DNA of 64,000 nt, from positions 248,001 to 312,000 of the forward strand of contig CAVZIN010000012.1 in NCBI GenBank assembly GCA_963775315.1, read 5' to 3'. Positions 1-7,665 of the stretch are shown one piece after another. A program made the position numbers and the translations under genes. Below the pieces are notes generated by a model that was given only the letters and a program-made list of their open reading frames with translations, made no database searches and was not told the origin of the DNA. Every line of letters begins with the position of its first letter. The stretch's first letter is position 1. Source of the DNA: CAWGHZ01 sp963775315. GTDB lineage: Bacteria > Pseudomonadota > Alphaproteobacteria > MPNO01 > DASWLB01.

Positions 1-232
1 CACCTACATCCTCGACACCACGACCAATGCCGAGCTGCTGGCCGGGCGGGTCGTCGTCACGCGCGAGACGCTGATCGAGCCGCTCGACAAGCTGCGCGCC
101 GGCTCGGTCGACTACTACGCGGCGCTGCGCAGCGCCTATTACCAGGACCGCGCGATCGCTCTGCGCAAGGGCGCGTCCGCCGTGCCCGCCGCCCAGAAGA
201 AGCTCGACACCGAGTTCGAGAACGCCGAGTAA
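1..232 (+). CDS. mlaA: MlaA/VacJ-family lipoprotein, C-terminal part (gene starts before the window)
   Basis: Only the last 76 codons are present; the reading frame enters at base 2 and stops at TAA 230-232. The visible part has the end of the MlaA (VacJ) domain: a segment with 'LDTTTNAELLAG', then 'LRAGSVDYYAALRSAYYQ' with several Arg/Lys residues after it, which resembles the family ending in which a D-x-Y-x3-R-x-x-Y motif closes the fold. MlaA sits in the outer membrane and passes mislocalised phospholipids to the Mla retrograde pathway. The lipobox and N-terminus lie outside the window, so the family call rests on this tail alone. An ABC ATPase/permease pair follows after 51 bases, but it is not of the mlaFED type. 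Confidence 0.65.
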   Translation, partial: TYILDTTTNAELLAGRVVVTRETLIEPLDKLRAGSVDYYAALRSAYYQDRAIALRKGASAVPAAQKKLDTEFENAE

Positions 233-283
233 CCGGCTCCGCACCCCCTGGCCTCACGGTGCGCGCTGCCCCATATTGGCGCG

Positions 284-1033
284 ATGCGCGCGGCGATCGA
301 GGCGAAGGGGCTGACCAAAAGGTTCGGCACGGTGACGGCCGTGGACGGGCTGGACTTCGCCGTGCCCGCGGGCGAGATCGTGGCGCTGCTCGGCGGGAAC
401 GGCGCGGGCAAGACCACCACGATCGCGATGATCCTCGGGCTCCTGCTGCCGAGTTCGGGCGAGATCACGGTCCTCGGCGAGGACATGCTGCGCCACCGCC
501 ACCGGGCGCTGCCGCGCCTCAACTTCTCTTCGCCCTATGTCGACCTGCCCAAGCGGCTGACCGCGCGCGAGAATCTCGCGGTCTACGCCGAACTGTACGG
601 GCTCCGTGGCGTGCGGAAGCGCATCCTCGGCATCGCCGAGGAGCTCGACATCGTCGAGTTCCTCGACCGGCCGGTCGGCCAGCTCTCGGCCGGCCAGCGC
701 ACCCGCGTCGCGCTCGCCAAGTCGCTGCTCAACGCGCCCGAGTTGCTGCTGCTCGACGAGCCGACCGCCTCGCTCGATCCCGACACGGCCGACTGGGTGC
801 GCGCCTATCTCGCCGATTACGGCCGGCGCGCCGGCGCGACGCTGCTTCTCGCCTCGCACAACATGGTCGAGGTCGAGCGCATGTGCGGCCACGCCATCAT
901 GATGAAGCGCGGGCGCATCGTCGACCAGGGCGCACCGGCCGCGCTGGTCGCCAAGTTCGGCCGCCACAGCCTTGAGGAGGTGTTCCTCGACATTGCGCGC
1001 GGCGAGGGCCGCGTGCCGGAGGCTGCGCAATGA
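284..1033 (+). CDS. ABC-2 type exporter ATP-binding protein
   Basis: The 249-residue protein is a single nucleotide-binding domain of the DrrA/NodI/CcmA type. The Walker A loop is at residues 37-45 (GGNGAGKTT, where the family usually has GPNGAGKTT), the signature LSAGQ at 134-138, and Walker B LLLLDEP at 154-160 followed by TASLDP. A His switch lies in 'LLASHNMVEVE'. There is no membrane segment. The stop overlaps the ATG of the next gene (ATGA), so the two are almost certainly translated together as an exporter. The substrate cannot be read from sequence; drugs, glycolipids or polysaccharides are the usual cargo of this class. Confidence 0.9.
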   Translation: MRAAIEAKGLTKRFGTVTAVDGLDFAVPAGEIVALLGGNGAGKTTTIAMILGLLLPSSGEITVLGEDMLRHRHRALPRLNFSSPYVDLPKRLTARENLAVYAELYGLRGVRKRILGIAEELDIVEFLDRPVGQLSAGQRTRVALAKSLLNAPELLLLDEPTASLDPDTADWVRAYLADYGRRAGATLLLASHNMVEVERMCGHAIMMKRGRIVDQGAPAALVAKFGRHSLEEVFLDIARGEGRVPEAAQ

Positions 1034-1890
1034 CCACGCAGATCGAGGCGCGCGCGGCGGCGGCGCCCGGCGCGCATTCCGGCGCGGGGCCGGTCAGGCT
1101 CTCGGTCCGGCGCATGCGGGCGATGGTGCTGCGCTACCTCTACATCCTGCGCTCGTCGCCGCCGCGCCTGATCGAGCTCGCCTACTGGCCGACGATGCAG
1201 ATGCTGATGTGGGGGCTGCTCACCCAGTTCCTGCTGACCAAGTCGAGCTTCTTCGCCAACGCGGCCGGGGTGCTGATCTCGGGCGTTCTGCTATGGGACG
1301 TGATGTTCCGCGGCAATATCGGCATCGCCCTCTCCTTCCTGGAAGAGATGTGGTCGCGCAACCTCGCCCAGCTCTTCGCGTCGCCCCTCCGCGCCTGGGA
1401 ATGGGCGGTGGCGCTGGTCACGATCAGCCTGATCCGCACGCTGATCGGCATCGTGCCGGCGGCGCTGCTCGCCATCCCGATCTACCATTTCTCGGTGTTC
1501 TCGATGGGCTGGGTGCTCGCCGCCTTCTTCGCCAATTTGCTGATCTTCGGCACCGCCGTCGGGCTCGCCGTCTCGGGCATGGTGCTGCGCTACGGCATGG
1601 GCGCCGAAAGCCTCGCCTGGGCGGCGATTTTCCTGATCCAGCCGGTCAGCGGGGTGTACTACCCGATCTCGATCCTGCCGCACTGGCTGCAAATGGCGGC
1701 GTGGATACTGCCGTCGTCGCACGTGTTCGAGGGGATGCGCGCGGTGCTCATCCAGCACACGATCCCCTATGCCCAGCTCTGGACCGCCTTCGCGCTCAAC
1801 GGGTTCTACGTGCTGGCCGCGATCGCGGTCTTCCTCGCCATCTTCCGCGGCGCGCGGCGGCGCGGTGCCTTGCTGCAGATGGGCGAGTGA
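1030..1890 (+). CDS. ABC-2 type transporter permease
   Basis: The 286-residue integral membrane protein has a cytoplasmic N-terminus of about 50 residues and then roughly six hydrophobic helices, the arrangement of ABC-2 permeases. The segment 'VSGVYYPISILPHWLQ' near residues 205-220 matches the conserved stretch between the fifth and sixth helices of the NodJ/DrrB class, in which a short re-entrant region precedes the last helix. It starts on ATG inside the last codons of the preceding ATPase gene (ATGA overlap), so the pair forms one exporter with two ATPases and two permeases expected. The end is followed by 85 non-coding bases before a separate gene. Confidence 0.9.
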   Translation: MTTQIEARAAAAPGAHSGAGPVRLSVRRMRAMVLRYLYILRSSPPRLIELAYWPTMQMLMWGLLTQFLLTKSSFFANAAGVLISGVLLWDVMFRGNIGIALSFLEEMWSRNLAQLFASPLRAWEWAVALVTISLIRTLIGIVPAALLAIPIYHFSVFSMGWVLAAFFANLLIFGTAVGLAVSGMVLRYGMGAESLAWAAIFLIQPVSGVYYPISILPHWLQMAAWILPSSHVFEGMRAVLIQHTIPYAQLWTAFALNGFYVLAAIAVFLAIFRGARRRGALLQMGE

Positions 1891-1975
1891 TTCGCCGGAC
1901 CACACTTTATCCCCTTGCGGCCCCCACTGCGGCCACGCCATCTAAGGTTAACACCCACGGGAAGGGGGAGGGGTC

Positions 1976-2821
1976 ATGCGTGCGAGAATTCCGGCAATCC
2001 TGGCTATGGCGATGGCCGTCGCGCTGATGGCGCGCACGCCCGCCGCGCGGGCGGCGACCGACCAGCAAGAGGTCGTCACCAACGCCCGGTTCACCGTCGA
2101 GCGGATGGTCGGCAGCCCCGACCTGCCGACGCTGAGAAACTGGCTGCGCCGGTCCAAGGCGGTGCTGGTGGTGCCGAGCCTCCTGAAGGCAGGCTTCATC
2201 TTCGGCGGCTCCGGCGGCGACGGGGTGCTGCTCAGCCATCGCGCCGACGGGTCATGGGGGCCGCCCGCCTTCTACCGCGTCTGGTCGGCGAGCTTCGGCG
2301 CGCAGATCGGAATCCAGGACGCCCAGGTGATGTTCGTCGTGATGACGCAGTCCGGGCTCGACGCGGTGCTGTCGGGCAAGATCAAGCTCGGCGCCGACGC
2401 CTCGATCGCGGTCGGGCCCGAGGGGGCCGGAATCGAGGGCTCGACCACGGTGGCCGCCGGGGCCGACATCTATTCGTATGCGCTGACCCGCGGCGCCTTC
2501 GCCGGCGTGTCGTTCTCCGGCGCCTTCATGCAGCCGCTGGGCGACTGGAACGCCGCCTTTTACGGCCATCCGGTCAGCTCGCATGACATCGTGCTGAACA
2601 GCGCGGTCTCGAATCCCAACGCCGACGGGCTGCGCAGGGCGCTGGCCGCGGTCGGCCTGCCGGGCGTCCCGCAGCAGGGTGGGATGCAGGGGCCGGCGCC
2701 CGGCCCCGCGCCGGCCATGGCGCCCGCGCCGCAGCGGACCCCGTCTGACGTCCAGCCCGAGACGCTGCAGCAGGGCCGGGGCGGCGTCACCACGACCGAC
2801 CTGCCGCCGTCGCAGCGGTAG
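1976..2821 (+). CDS. Secreted SYLF-domain (YSC84-like) lipid-binding protein
   Basis: The 281-residue protein opens with a Sec signal peptide (residues 1-26, cut after ARA). The mature part is a SYLF/YSC84 domain: 'KAVLVVPSLLKAGFIFGGSGG' spans about 59-79, followed by 'FYRVWSASFGAQIGIQ' and 'DIYSYALTRGAFAGVSF', all hallmark segments of the family, ending in the F-Y-G motif that closes the domain. The last 50 residues are a Pro/Ala/Gln-rich tail, probably disordered. SYLF domains bind phosphoinositides in eukaryotes; the bacterial role is not established, and an envelope lipid-binding role is inferred. GGGGAGGGG lies just before the ATG. It is a single-gene unit. Confidence 0.88.
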   Translation: MRARIPAILAMAMAVALMARTPAARAATDQQEVVTNARFTVERMVGSPDLPTLRNWLRRSKAVLVVPSLLKAGFIFGGSGGDGVLLSHRADGSWGPPAFYRVWSASFGAQIGIQDAQVMFVVMTQSGLDAVLSGKIKLGADASIAVGPEGAGIEGSTTVAAGADIYSYALTRGAFAGVSFSGAFMQPLGDWNAAFYGHPVSSHDIVLNSAVSNPNADGLRRALAAVGLPGVPQQGGMQGPAPGPAPAMAPAPQRTPSDVQPETLQQGRGGVTTTDLPPSQR

Positions 2822-2846
2822 GATCAGCCACCGCTTCTGCGGCTTG

Positions 2847-2889
2847 CCTTTCGAGACGGCGCCTCTGGCGCCTGATCAGGGCGAACGGC
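2847..2889 (+). repeat. Dispersed hairpin repeat, copy 1
   Basis: This is one of four copies in the window of a short imperfect palindrome that begins TTTCGAGACG and ends near CAGGGCGAACGG. The core hairpin here is GGCGCC-TCT-GGCGCC (2858-2872). It lies between the SYLF gene and a convergent hydrolase gene, so it may also end transcription, although no T tract follows. Confidence 0.7.
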
Positions 2890-2913
2890 TGTGGTCTGAC
2901 CGAATCTTCCTTT

Positions 2914-2954
2914 CCGTTCGTGCTGAGGAGCGATCCGTGGATCGCGTCTCGAAG
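2914..2954 (-). repeat. Dispersed hairpin repeat, copy 2 (inverted)
   Basis: This is the same repeat family as 2847-2889 in the opposite orientation: on the minus strand it reads TTCGAGACGCG, a hairpin GCGATCC-AC-GGATCGC (2930-2945), then CTCCTCAGCACGAACGG. Copies 1 and 2 lie head to head between two convergent genes. Confidence 0.7.
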
Positions 2955-2969
2955 TACGCAGGGATGCGG

Positions 2970-4175
2970 TCACAGGCCCTTCAGCCAGGCGGCGACGGGC
3001 GTCCAGACCGCCTCGCGGGCGCGGCTGCCGACCGCCATCCCGACATGGCCGGCCGGCGGGGTCAGCACCTCGGCGCCCGCCATCGCGGCGGCCAGCGCCC
3101 GGGCCGATTCCGGCGGCACAATGCGGTCGCGCGCCGGGATCAAATGCAGGCTGGGCAGGTTCAGGGCGGCGGGCCGCACCGCCTGGCCGGTGATCCGCCA
3201 GGCGCCGCGGGCGGGGGTGTTGGCCCCATACCAGCCGAGTAGGCATTCCCGCGCCACCGGCCCGGCGAGCGGCACGCCGTCATTCGCCCAATCCTCGAGC
3301 GCGACGAACTTGCGCGCCGCCTCCGACGCGGGGTTGAGCCGCCCGAACGCACGGAACTTGGTCCAGCCCTGAACCGGGTCGAGCGCGAAGAACAGGGCCT
3401 GGATGGTCTCGACCGGCAACTCGCCCAGCGCGTCGATGGTCGCGCCGAGCGCCGGGCCGCCCACCGCCAGCACCGGGTGCGGCCCGCCCGTCGCGGCGTG
3501 GAAATCCCATGGCGTCGCCAGCAGCGCGATCCCGGCGATTTCGGCCGGGCGAAGCTGGGCGAGGGCGAGGGCCAGAAGCCCGCCCATGCAATAGCCGACC
3601 AGCGCGACCCTGGCCCCGTCCGTCGCGTCCGCCACGGCGTCCAGCGCGCGGGACAGGCGGCCGGCGATGTAGTCGGTGAGGGTGAAACCCCGCTCGTCCG
3701 GCCCCGGCGCGTCCCAATCGACCAGCAGCGGCCTGAGCCCCTGTCCGGCCAGGTGGCGGACCAGCGACGCGCCCTCATCGAGGTCGAGCACGTAGGCCCG
3801 GTTGACCAGGGACGGGATGACGAGGACCGGCGGGTCGCCCGCCCGCCCGTAATCGAGCAGGCGGGTCGTCCCCTCGGTCCACAGGACCGGCGGGGCGGCG
3901 AGGGCCCGGGCATAGGGGTGGCTGCGGTAGCCTTCGATCCCGGTCAGGAATTCGCCGAGGCGGCGGCGGGTCTCGCGGTCCAGCGCCGCCGACAGCGCTT
4001 CACGATTTGCGCTTCGCAGCCGGGCGGCGAGGTTTTGCGCCTCCGCCGCGAGGGCGGGATTCCAGCCGGTCGAGGCGCCGCTCCAGATCGGCCAGCCGCT
4101 CCGCGATCCCAGTGAGATCGCCCCCGCCGCCATCAAATGTAGCGCGAGGGGCCGGGGCCCCTGCCGGGGGGACAT
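2970..4175 (-). CDS. PHA synthase (PhaC)-like alpha/beta hydrolase
   Basis: This is an alpha/beta-hydrolase with the PhaC-type lipase-like box GYCMGG, whose nucleophile is Cys rather than Ser. It is preceded by 'GDPPVLVIPSLVNRAYVLDL', the strand and oxyanion region typical of class III PHA synthases and their relatives. The catalytic Asp and His lie in 'PARDRIVPPESA' and 'AGHVGMA'. The start is uncertain: ATG 4175 and ATG 4133 both overlap the preceding small gene in another frame, and convincing PhaC-like sequence begins only near 'EAQNLAARLRS' (about 4030). It lies beside a PhaE-like gene and divergently from phaR, which supports a role in polyhydroxyalkanoate metabolism. At about 360-400 residues it could be a class III synthase subunit or a related hydrolase. 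Confidence 0.75.
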   Translation of the reverse strand: MSPRQGPRPLALHLMAAGAISLGSRSGWPIWSGASTGWNPALAAEAQNLAARLRSANREALSAALDRETRRRLGEFLTGIEGYRSHPYARALAAPPVLWTEGTTRLLDYGRAGDPPVLVIPSLVNRAYVLDLDEGASLVRHLAGQGLRPLLVDWDAPGPDERGFTLTDYIAGRLSRALDAVADATDGARVALVGYCMGGLLALALAQLRPAEIAGIALLATPWDFHAATGGPHPVLAVGGPALGATIDALGELPVETIQALFFALDPVQGWTKFRAFGRLNPASEAARKFVALEDWANDGVPLAGPVARECLLGWYGANTPARGAWRITGQAVRPAALNLPSLHLIPARDRIVPPESARALAAAMAGAEVLTPPAGHVGMAVGSRAREAVWTPVAAWLKGL

Positions 4176-4338
4176 CAGCGCCAAATCCCGGCGCCGTCCA
4201 GGGCGGGCGCGGGGCCAGCGTCATCAGCGCCGCCATCTGGCGGGCCACCGCCGGGTCCTGCGCCCAGGCGGTCAGCTGCTGCTGCCACAAATCGAGATAG
4301 CGGCGGACCAGCTCGTCGAGCTCGGGAGGCTCCGCCAT
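4000..4338 (-). CDS. Small PhaE-like protein upstream of the PhaC-like gene
   Basis: The 112-residue soluble protein has an N-terminal helix 'RRYLDLWQQQLTAWAQDPAV', a Pro/Ala/Gly-rich linker, a heptad-like stretch 'IAERLADLERRLDRLESR' (about 77-94) that should form a coiled coil, and a Lys/Arg/Pro-rich end. A W-x-x-Q helix followed by a C-terminal coiled coil recalls PhaE/PhaR-type partner subunits of class III and IV PHA synthases, but the protein is much shorter than PhaE. Its stop lies inside the 5' part of the PhaC-like frame, so the two are probably coupled. The assignment rests mainly on position and helix pattern; I regard it as a likely synthase-associated or granule-associated protein. 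Confidence 0.5.
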   Translation of the reverse strand: MAEPPELDELVRRYLDLWQQQLTAWAQDPAVARQMAALMTLAPRPPWTAPGFGADVPPAGAPAPRATFDGGGGDLTGIAERLADLERRLDRLESRPRGGGAKPRRPAAKRKS

Positions 4339-4365
4339 GCTCTAGATCGTCCATCCGGGGGGCAT

Positions 4366-4406
4366 TTTGCGACGCAGCGTTGCGATTATGCATTGCAGCA
4401 TTCTTT
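4366..4406. promoter_or_regulatory. Candidate PhaR operator between the PhaE-like gene and phaR
   Basis: The divergent gap contains a run of TGC/GCA triplets: TTGCGACGCAGCGTTGCG followed by ATGCATTGCAGCATTC. TGCATTGCA with the adjoining TGCAGCA forms an imperfect palindrome. Published alphaproteobacterial PhaR targets are described as TGC/GCA-rich, so autoregulation of phaR and control of the synthase-like operon from this site is a reasonable inference. It lies 57 bases ahead of the chosen phaR start and 28 ahead of the minus-strand gene. Confidence 0.45.
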
Positions 4407-4462
4407 GCGCCGATCGGTTACAATGTCAAAACAACAAGCGCCAATGTGTGGAGTCGCGCGTG

Positions 4463-5116
4463 ATGTCGGACGAGGGTGCCAAGGCGAACGGGTCCGCCAA
4501 CGGGCCGGTGATCGTCAAGAAATACGCGAACCGCCGACTCTACAATACCAAGAGCTCGAGCTACGTCACGCTCGAAGACCTATGCCGGATGGTCAAGGAG
4601 GGCGTCGACTTCGTGGTGAAGGACGCCAAGACCGGCGAGGACATTACCCGCTCGGTCCTCACCCAGATTATCGTCGAGGAGGAATCGAAGGGCCAGAACC
4701 TGCTGCCGATCAGCTTCCTGCGCCGGCTGATCGCGTTCTACGGCGACAATCTCCAGGGCATGCTGGCGCAATATCTCGATTTCGCGCTGCGCGGCTTCTC
4801 GCAGAACCAGGATGAGATGCGCAAGACGGTCGGCGGCGCATTCGGGGGCATGTTCCCGTTCGGCGACATCGACGAGATGAGCCGGCGCAACCTCGCTTTG
4901 TTCGAAAACACGATGCGCATGTTCCAGCCCTTCGCAGGGGCGAAGGGCCCGTCATCGGCACCCGGCGGCGCCGACACGCAAGGGGCGGCCGCCTCGGGCT
5001 CGGGCGAGAAGGGACGGTCGGACGAGATGCTGGCCGAGCTCAAGGCCGAGCTCGCCCGCATGCAGCGCCGGCTCGACGACCTCGATGCCAAGGACAAGGC
5101 CAAAACCAAAGACTGA
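4463..5116 (+). CDS. phaR: Polyhydroxyalkanoate synthesis repressor PhaR
   Basis: The 217-residue protein has the PHB/PHA accumulation regulator DNA-binding domain at residues 16-75, with the diagnostic 'IVKKYANRRLYNTK' and 'SSYVTLEDLCRMV' segments. A PHB accumulation regulatory repeat follows (about 80-120, 'SFLRRLIAFYGDNLQGML'). The C-terminal part is polar, with a probable helical or coiled end 'LKAELARMQRRLDDL'. PhaR binds nascent PHB granules and represses phasin and PHA genes in the absence of polymer. I chose ATG 4463 because the DNA-binding domain starts 16 residues later; an in-frame upstream ATG would add a non-conserved Cys-rich leader. The candidate operator lies just upstream. 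Confidence 0.93.
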   Translation: MSDEGAKANGSANGPVIVKKYANRRLYNTKSSSYVTLEDLCRMVKEGVDFVVKDAKTGEDITRSVLTQIIVEEESKGQNLLPISFLRRLIAFYGDNLQGMLAQYLDFALRGFSQNQDEMRKTVGGAFGGMFPFGDIDEMSRRNLALFENTMRMFQPFAGAKGPSSAPGGADTQGAAASGSGEKGRSDEMLAELKAELARMQRRLDDLDAKDKAKTKD

Positions 5117-5198
5117 TTCCCGCGCAAGGGGCGGAGTGTGGCCTTCCCGCCGCCCCCCTAGATTGTCCCTCGTCTCCGTCAGATATTAGGAGGGACAG

Positions 5199-6266
5199 AT
5201 GTCGACCGTTCTTGCCCATCCCCGTTTCGCGACCGATGCCGAGCGCTGGCGGGCGGTGATCGCCCGCGACGAGTCCGCCGACGGCCATTTCCTCTACGCC
5301 GTAAGCTCGACCGGGGTCTATTGCCGCCCGTCCTGCGCCGCGCGACCCGCGAAGCGCGAGAACGTGACGTTCCACGCCGATGGCGCGGCGGCCGAACGGG
5401 CCGGATTCCGCCCGTGCCGGCGCTGCCGGCCGGATCAGGCGCCGCGCGCCGCGCGCGAAGCGGCGCTGGTCGCCGAGGCCTGCCGCGCGCTCGAGGAGGC
5501 GGAGACGCCGCCCGACCTCGCAACCCTTGCCCGAAAGGCGGGGCTGAGCGCCGGCCATTTCCACCGCCTGTTCCGCCGCGTCGCGGGCGTCACCCCGCGC
5601 GCCTATGCCGCCTCTGCCCGCCAGCGCAGGGTGCAGGACGGGCTTGGCGCGGCGCCGTCCGTCACCGCCGCGATCTATGACGCGGGGTTCAACTCCTCCG
5701 GCCGGTTCTACGAGGCGGCGCCCGCCATGCTCGGCATGACGCCCGGCGCGTGGCGCAAGGGCGGGGCGGGCGAGACCATCCGCTATGCAACAGGCCGGTC
5801 GTCGCTCGGCGCCGTGCTGGTGGCCGCCACGCAGACGGGCGTGTGCGCCATCCTGATCGGCGACGATGCGGCCGCGCTCGTCGACGACCTCGCCCGCCGC
5901 TTCCCGCGCGCGACGCGCGAGGCGGCCGGGCCCGAGTTCGCCGGCACCGTCGCTGCCGTGGTGGCGCTGGTCGACGACCCGGCCGCGGGGCACGATCTCC
6001 CGCTCGACATCCGCGGCACGGCGTTCCAGCGCCAGGTGTGGCAGGCGCTGCGCCAGATCCCGCCGGGCACGACGCGGACCTACGCCGAGATCGCCGAGGC
6101 GCTCGGGGTCAAGGACGGGGCGCGCGCCGTCGCCGGGGCCTGCGCTGCCAATGCGCTCGCCGTCGCCGTGCCGTGCCACCGCGTGGTGGGCGCGGGCGGG
6201 CGGCTCGCCGGCTATCGCTGGGGACTGGCGCGGAAGCGCCGCCTGCTGGACCGCGAGGCGGGATGA
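5199..6266 (+). CDS. ada: Ada: methylphosphotriester/O6-methylguanine DNA methyltransferase and regulator
   Basis: The 355-residue protein has the full Ada architecture. The zinc-binding Ada domain (residues 10-80) holds the Cys set 42/46/73/76 (VYCRPSC and CRRC), where Cys42 should accept methyl groups from phosphotriesters. An AraC-type helix-turn-helix follows (about 90-185), then the O6-methylguanine methyltransferase domain with the active-site motif PCHRV at about 325-329 (acceptor Cys326). Methylated Ada activates its own operon in known systems. The spacing AGGAGGG before ATG supports this start. The stop overlaps the start of the next gene (ATGA), forming an alkylation-repair operon with an oxygenase and alkB. 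Confidence 0.95.
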   Translation: MSTVLAHPRFATDAERWRAVIARDESADGHFLYAVSSTGVYCRPSCAARPAKRENVTFHADGAAAERAGFRPCRRCRPDQAPRAAREAALVAEACRALEEAETPPDLATLARKAGLSAGHFHRLFRRVAGVTPRAYAASARQRRVQDGLGAAPSVTAAIYDAGFNSSGRFYEAAPAMLGMTPGAWRKGGAGETIRYATGRSSLGAVLVAATQTGVCAILIGDDAAALVDDLARRFPRATREAAGPEFAGTVAAVVALVDDPAAGHDLPLDIRGTAFQRQVWQALRQIPPGTTRTYAEIAEALGVKDGARAVAGACAANALAVAVPCHRVVGAGGRLAGYRWGLARKRRLLDREAG

Positions 6267-6973
6267 GCGCGGTGCTCAACGCGTCCGCTCTTGCGCTCGA
6301 CTGGCCGGCGATCGAGTCCGCGCTCGATGAAGAGGGCTACGCGACCACCGGGCCGGTCCTCGATTCGCGCGACTGCGCCGCGCTCCGCGCCCTTTACGAC
6401 ACGGGCGCGTTCCGCAGCCGCGTGGCGATGGCGCGGCACGGCTACGGGCAGGGCGAATACAAATATTTCGCCTACCCGCTGCCGGGCACCGTGGCGCGGC
6501 TCCGCGCCGCGTTCTACCCGCCGCTCGCCCGCGTCGCCAACCGGTGGGCGGCACGGCTCGGCCTCGCCGCCGACTATCCGGCGACACTCGACGCGTTCCT
6601 CGCGCGCTGCCACGCGGCGGGCCAGGCGCGCCCGACGCCGCTGCTGCTGAAATACGGCGCGGGCGACTACAACCGACTGCATCGCGACCTTTACGGCCCG
6701 CTGCACTTCCCGCTGCAGGCGACAATTCTGCTATCGGCGCCCGGGCCCGACTTCGCGGGCGGCGAGTTCGTGCTGGCCGAAAGCCGGCCGCGCATGCAGA
6801 CCCGCGCCGAGGTGGTGCCGCTGGCCCAGGGCGAGGCGGTGATCTTCGCCGTGAACGAGCGGCCGGAGCGGAGCGCGCGCGGCTGGCGGCGCGTCGGCCT
6901 GCGCCACGGGGTGAGCCGCGTGCGCGCGGGCCATCGCATGACGCTCGGCCTCATCTTCCACGACGCCGCGTGA
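6263..6973 (+). CDS. 2-oxoglutarate/Fe(II)-dependent oxygenase in the ada-alkB operon
   Basis: The 236-residue protein has the double-stranded beta-helix signature: H140-x-D142 in 'NRLHRDLYGP', a distal His at about 215 ('LRHGVSRV') and an Arg ten residues later (about 225, 'GHRMTLGLIF') that would bind 2-oxoglutarate. The N-terminal half is a helical cap that includes 'GYGQGEYKYFAYPLP'. It is not AlkB, whose gene follows. It starts in an ATGA overlap with ada and ends in a GTGA overlap with alkB, so all three are co-translated. Position implies a role in the alkylation response; the substrate (nucleic acid, protein or small molecule) is unknown to me. Confidence 0.85.
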   Translation: MSAVLNASALALDWPAIESALDEEGYATTGPVLDSRDCAALRALYDTGAFRSRVAMARHGYGQGEYKYFAYPLPGTVARLRAAFYPPLARVANRWAARLGLAADYPATLDAFLARCHAAGQARPTPLLLKYGAGDYNRLHRDLYGPLHFPLQATILLSAPGPDFAGGEFVLAESRPRMQTRAEVVPLAQGEAVIFAVNERPERSARGWRRVGLRHGVSRVRAGHRMTLGLIFHDAA

Positions 6974-7602
6974 CCGCCGACCTGTTCGCCGCCGACGAGG
7001 TGCTGGCGCCGGGCGCGACGGTGCTGCACGGATTCGCGGCGGGCGAGGCTGCGGCGCTGGTGCAAGCAGTCGGCGCGGTCGCGCGCGCGGCGCCGTTCCG
7101 CAACATGGTGACGCCGGGCGGGTTCACCATGTCGGTTGCGATGACCAATTGCGGCCGCGCGGGCTGGGTCACCGACCGCAAGGGCTACCGCTACGCGACG
7201 GCGGACCCGGGGAGCGGCGCACCGTGGCCGCCGATGCCCGAGATTTTCGTGCATCTGGCGGCGCGCGCGGCGGCGGCCGGCGGGTTCCCCGGCTTCGCGC
7301 CCGATTCCTGTCTCGTCAACCGCTACGCGCCCGGCACGCGCCTCACCCTGCACCAGGACCGCAACGAGCGCGACTTCGCCCAACCGATCGTTTCGGTTTC
7401 GCTCGGCCTGCCCGCGAACTTCCTGTTCGGCGGCCCGGCGCGGACCGACCGGCCGCGGCGTATCGTGCTCGCCAACGGCGACGTGGTGGTGTGGGGCGGC
7501 GAATCGCGCCTCCATTTCCATGGCGTGGCCGAGCTCAAGGATGGCGACGACCCGCTGACCGGGCGCTGCCGCATCAACCTGACTTTCCGCAAGGCGCTTT
7601 GA
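6970..7602 (+). CDS. alkB: AlkB alpha-ketoglutarate-dependent DNA dealkylase
   Basis: The 210-residue AlkB homologue begins at GTG 6970, overlapping the previous stop (GTGA). It carries the AlkB substrate-lid residues, then 'NRYAPG' (117-122), the iron ligands H128-x-D130 in 'LTLHQDRNE', the third ligand His184 in 'RLHFHGV', and the 2-oxoglutarate Arg pair in 'RINLTFR' (201-207). These match the Escherichia coli enzyme at every catalytic position. AlkB oxidatively removes methyl groups from 1-methyladenine and 3-methylcytosine. Its place at the end of the ada operon indicates induction by alkylating agents through Ada. Confidence 0.95.
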   Translation: MTADLFAADEVLAPGATVLHGFAAGEAAALVQAVGAVARAAPFRNMVTPGGFTMSVAMTNCGRAGWVTDRKGYRYATADPGSGAPWPPMPEIFVHLAARAAAAGGFPGFAPDSCLVNRYAPGTRLTLHQDRNERDFAQPIVSVSLGLPANFLFGGPARTDRPRRIVLANGDVVVWGGESRLHFHGVAELKDGDDPLTGRCRINLTFRKAL

Positions 7603-7665
7603 ACGACCGTGTCGCCACGGCTCGGCCGGGATGACAGTCTGGGTGGCGGTTGCTAAGGTCCGTCC

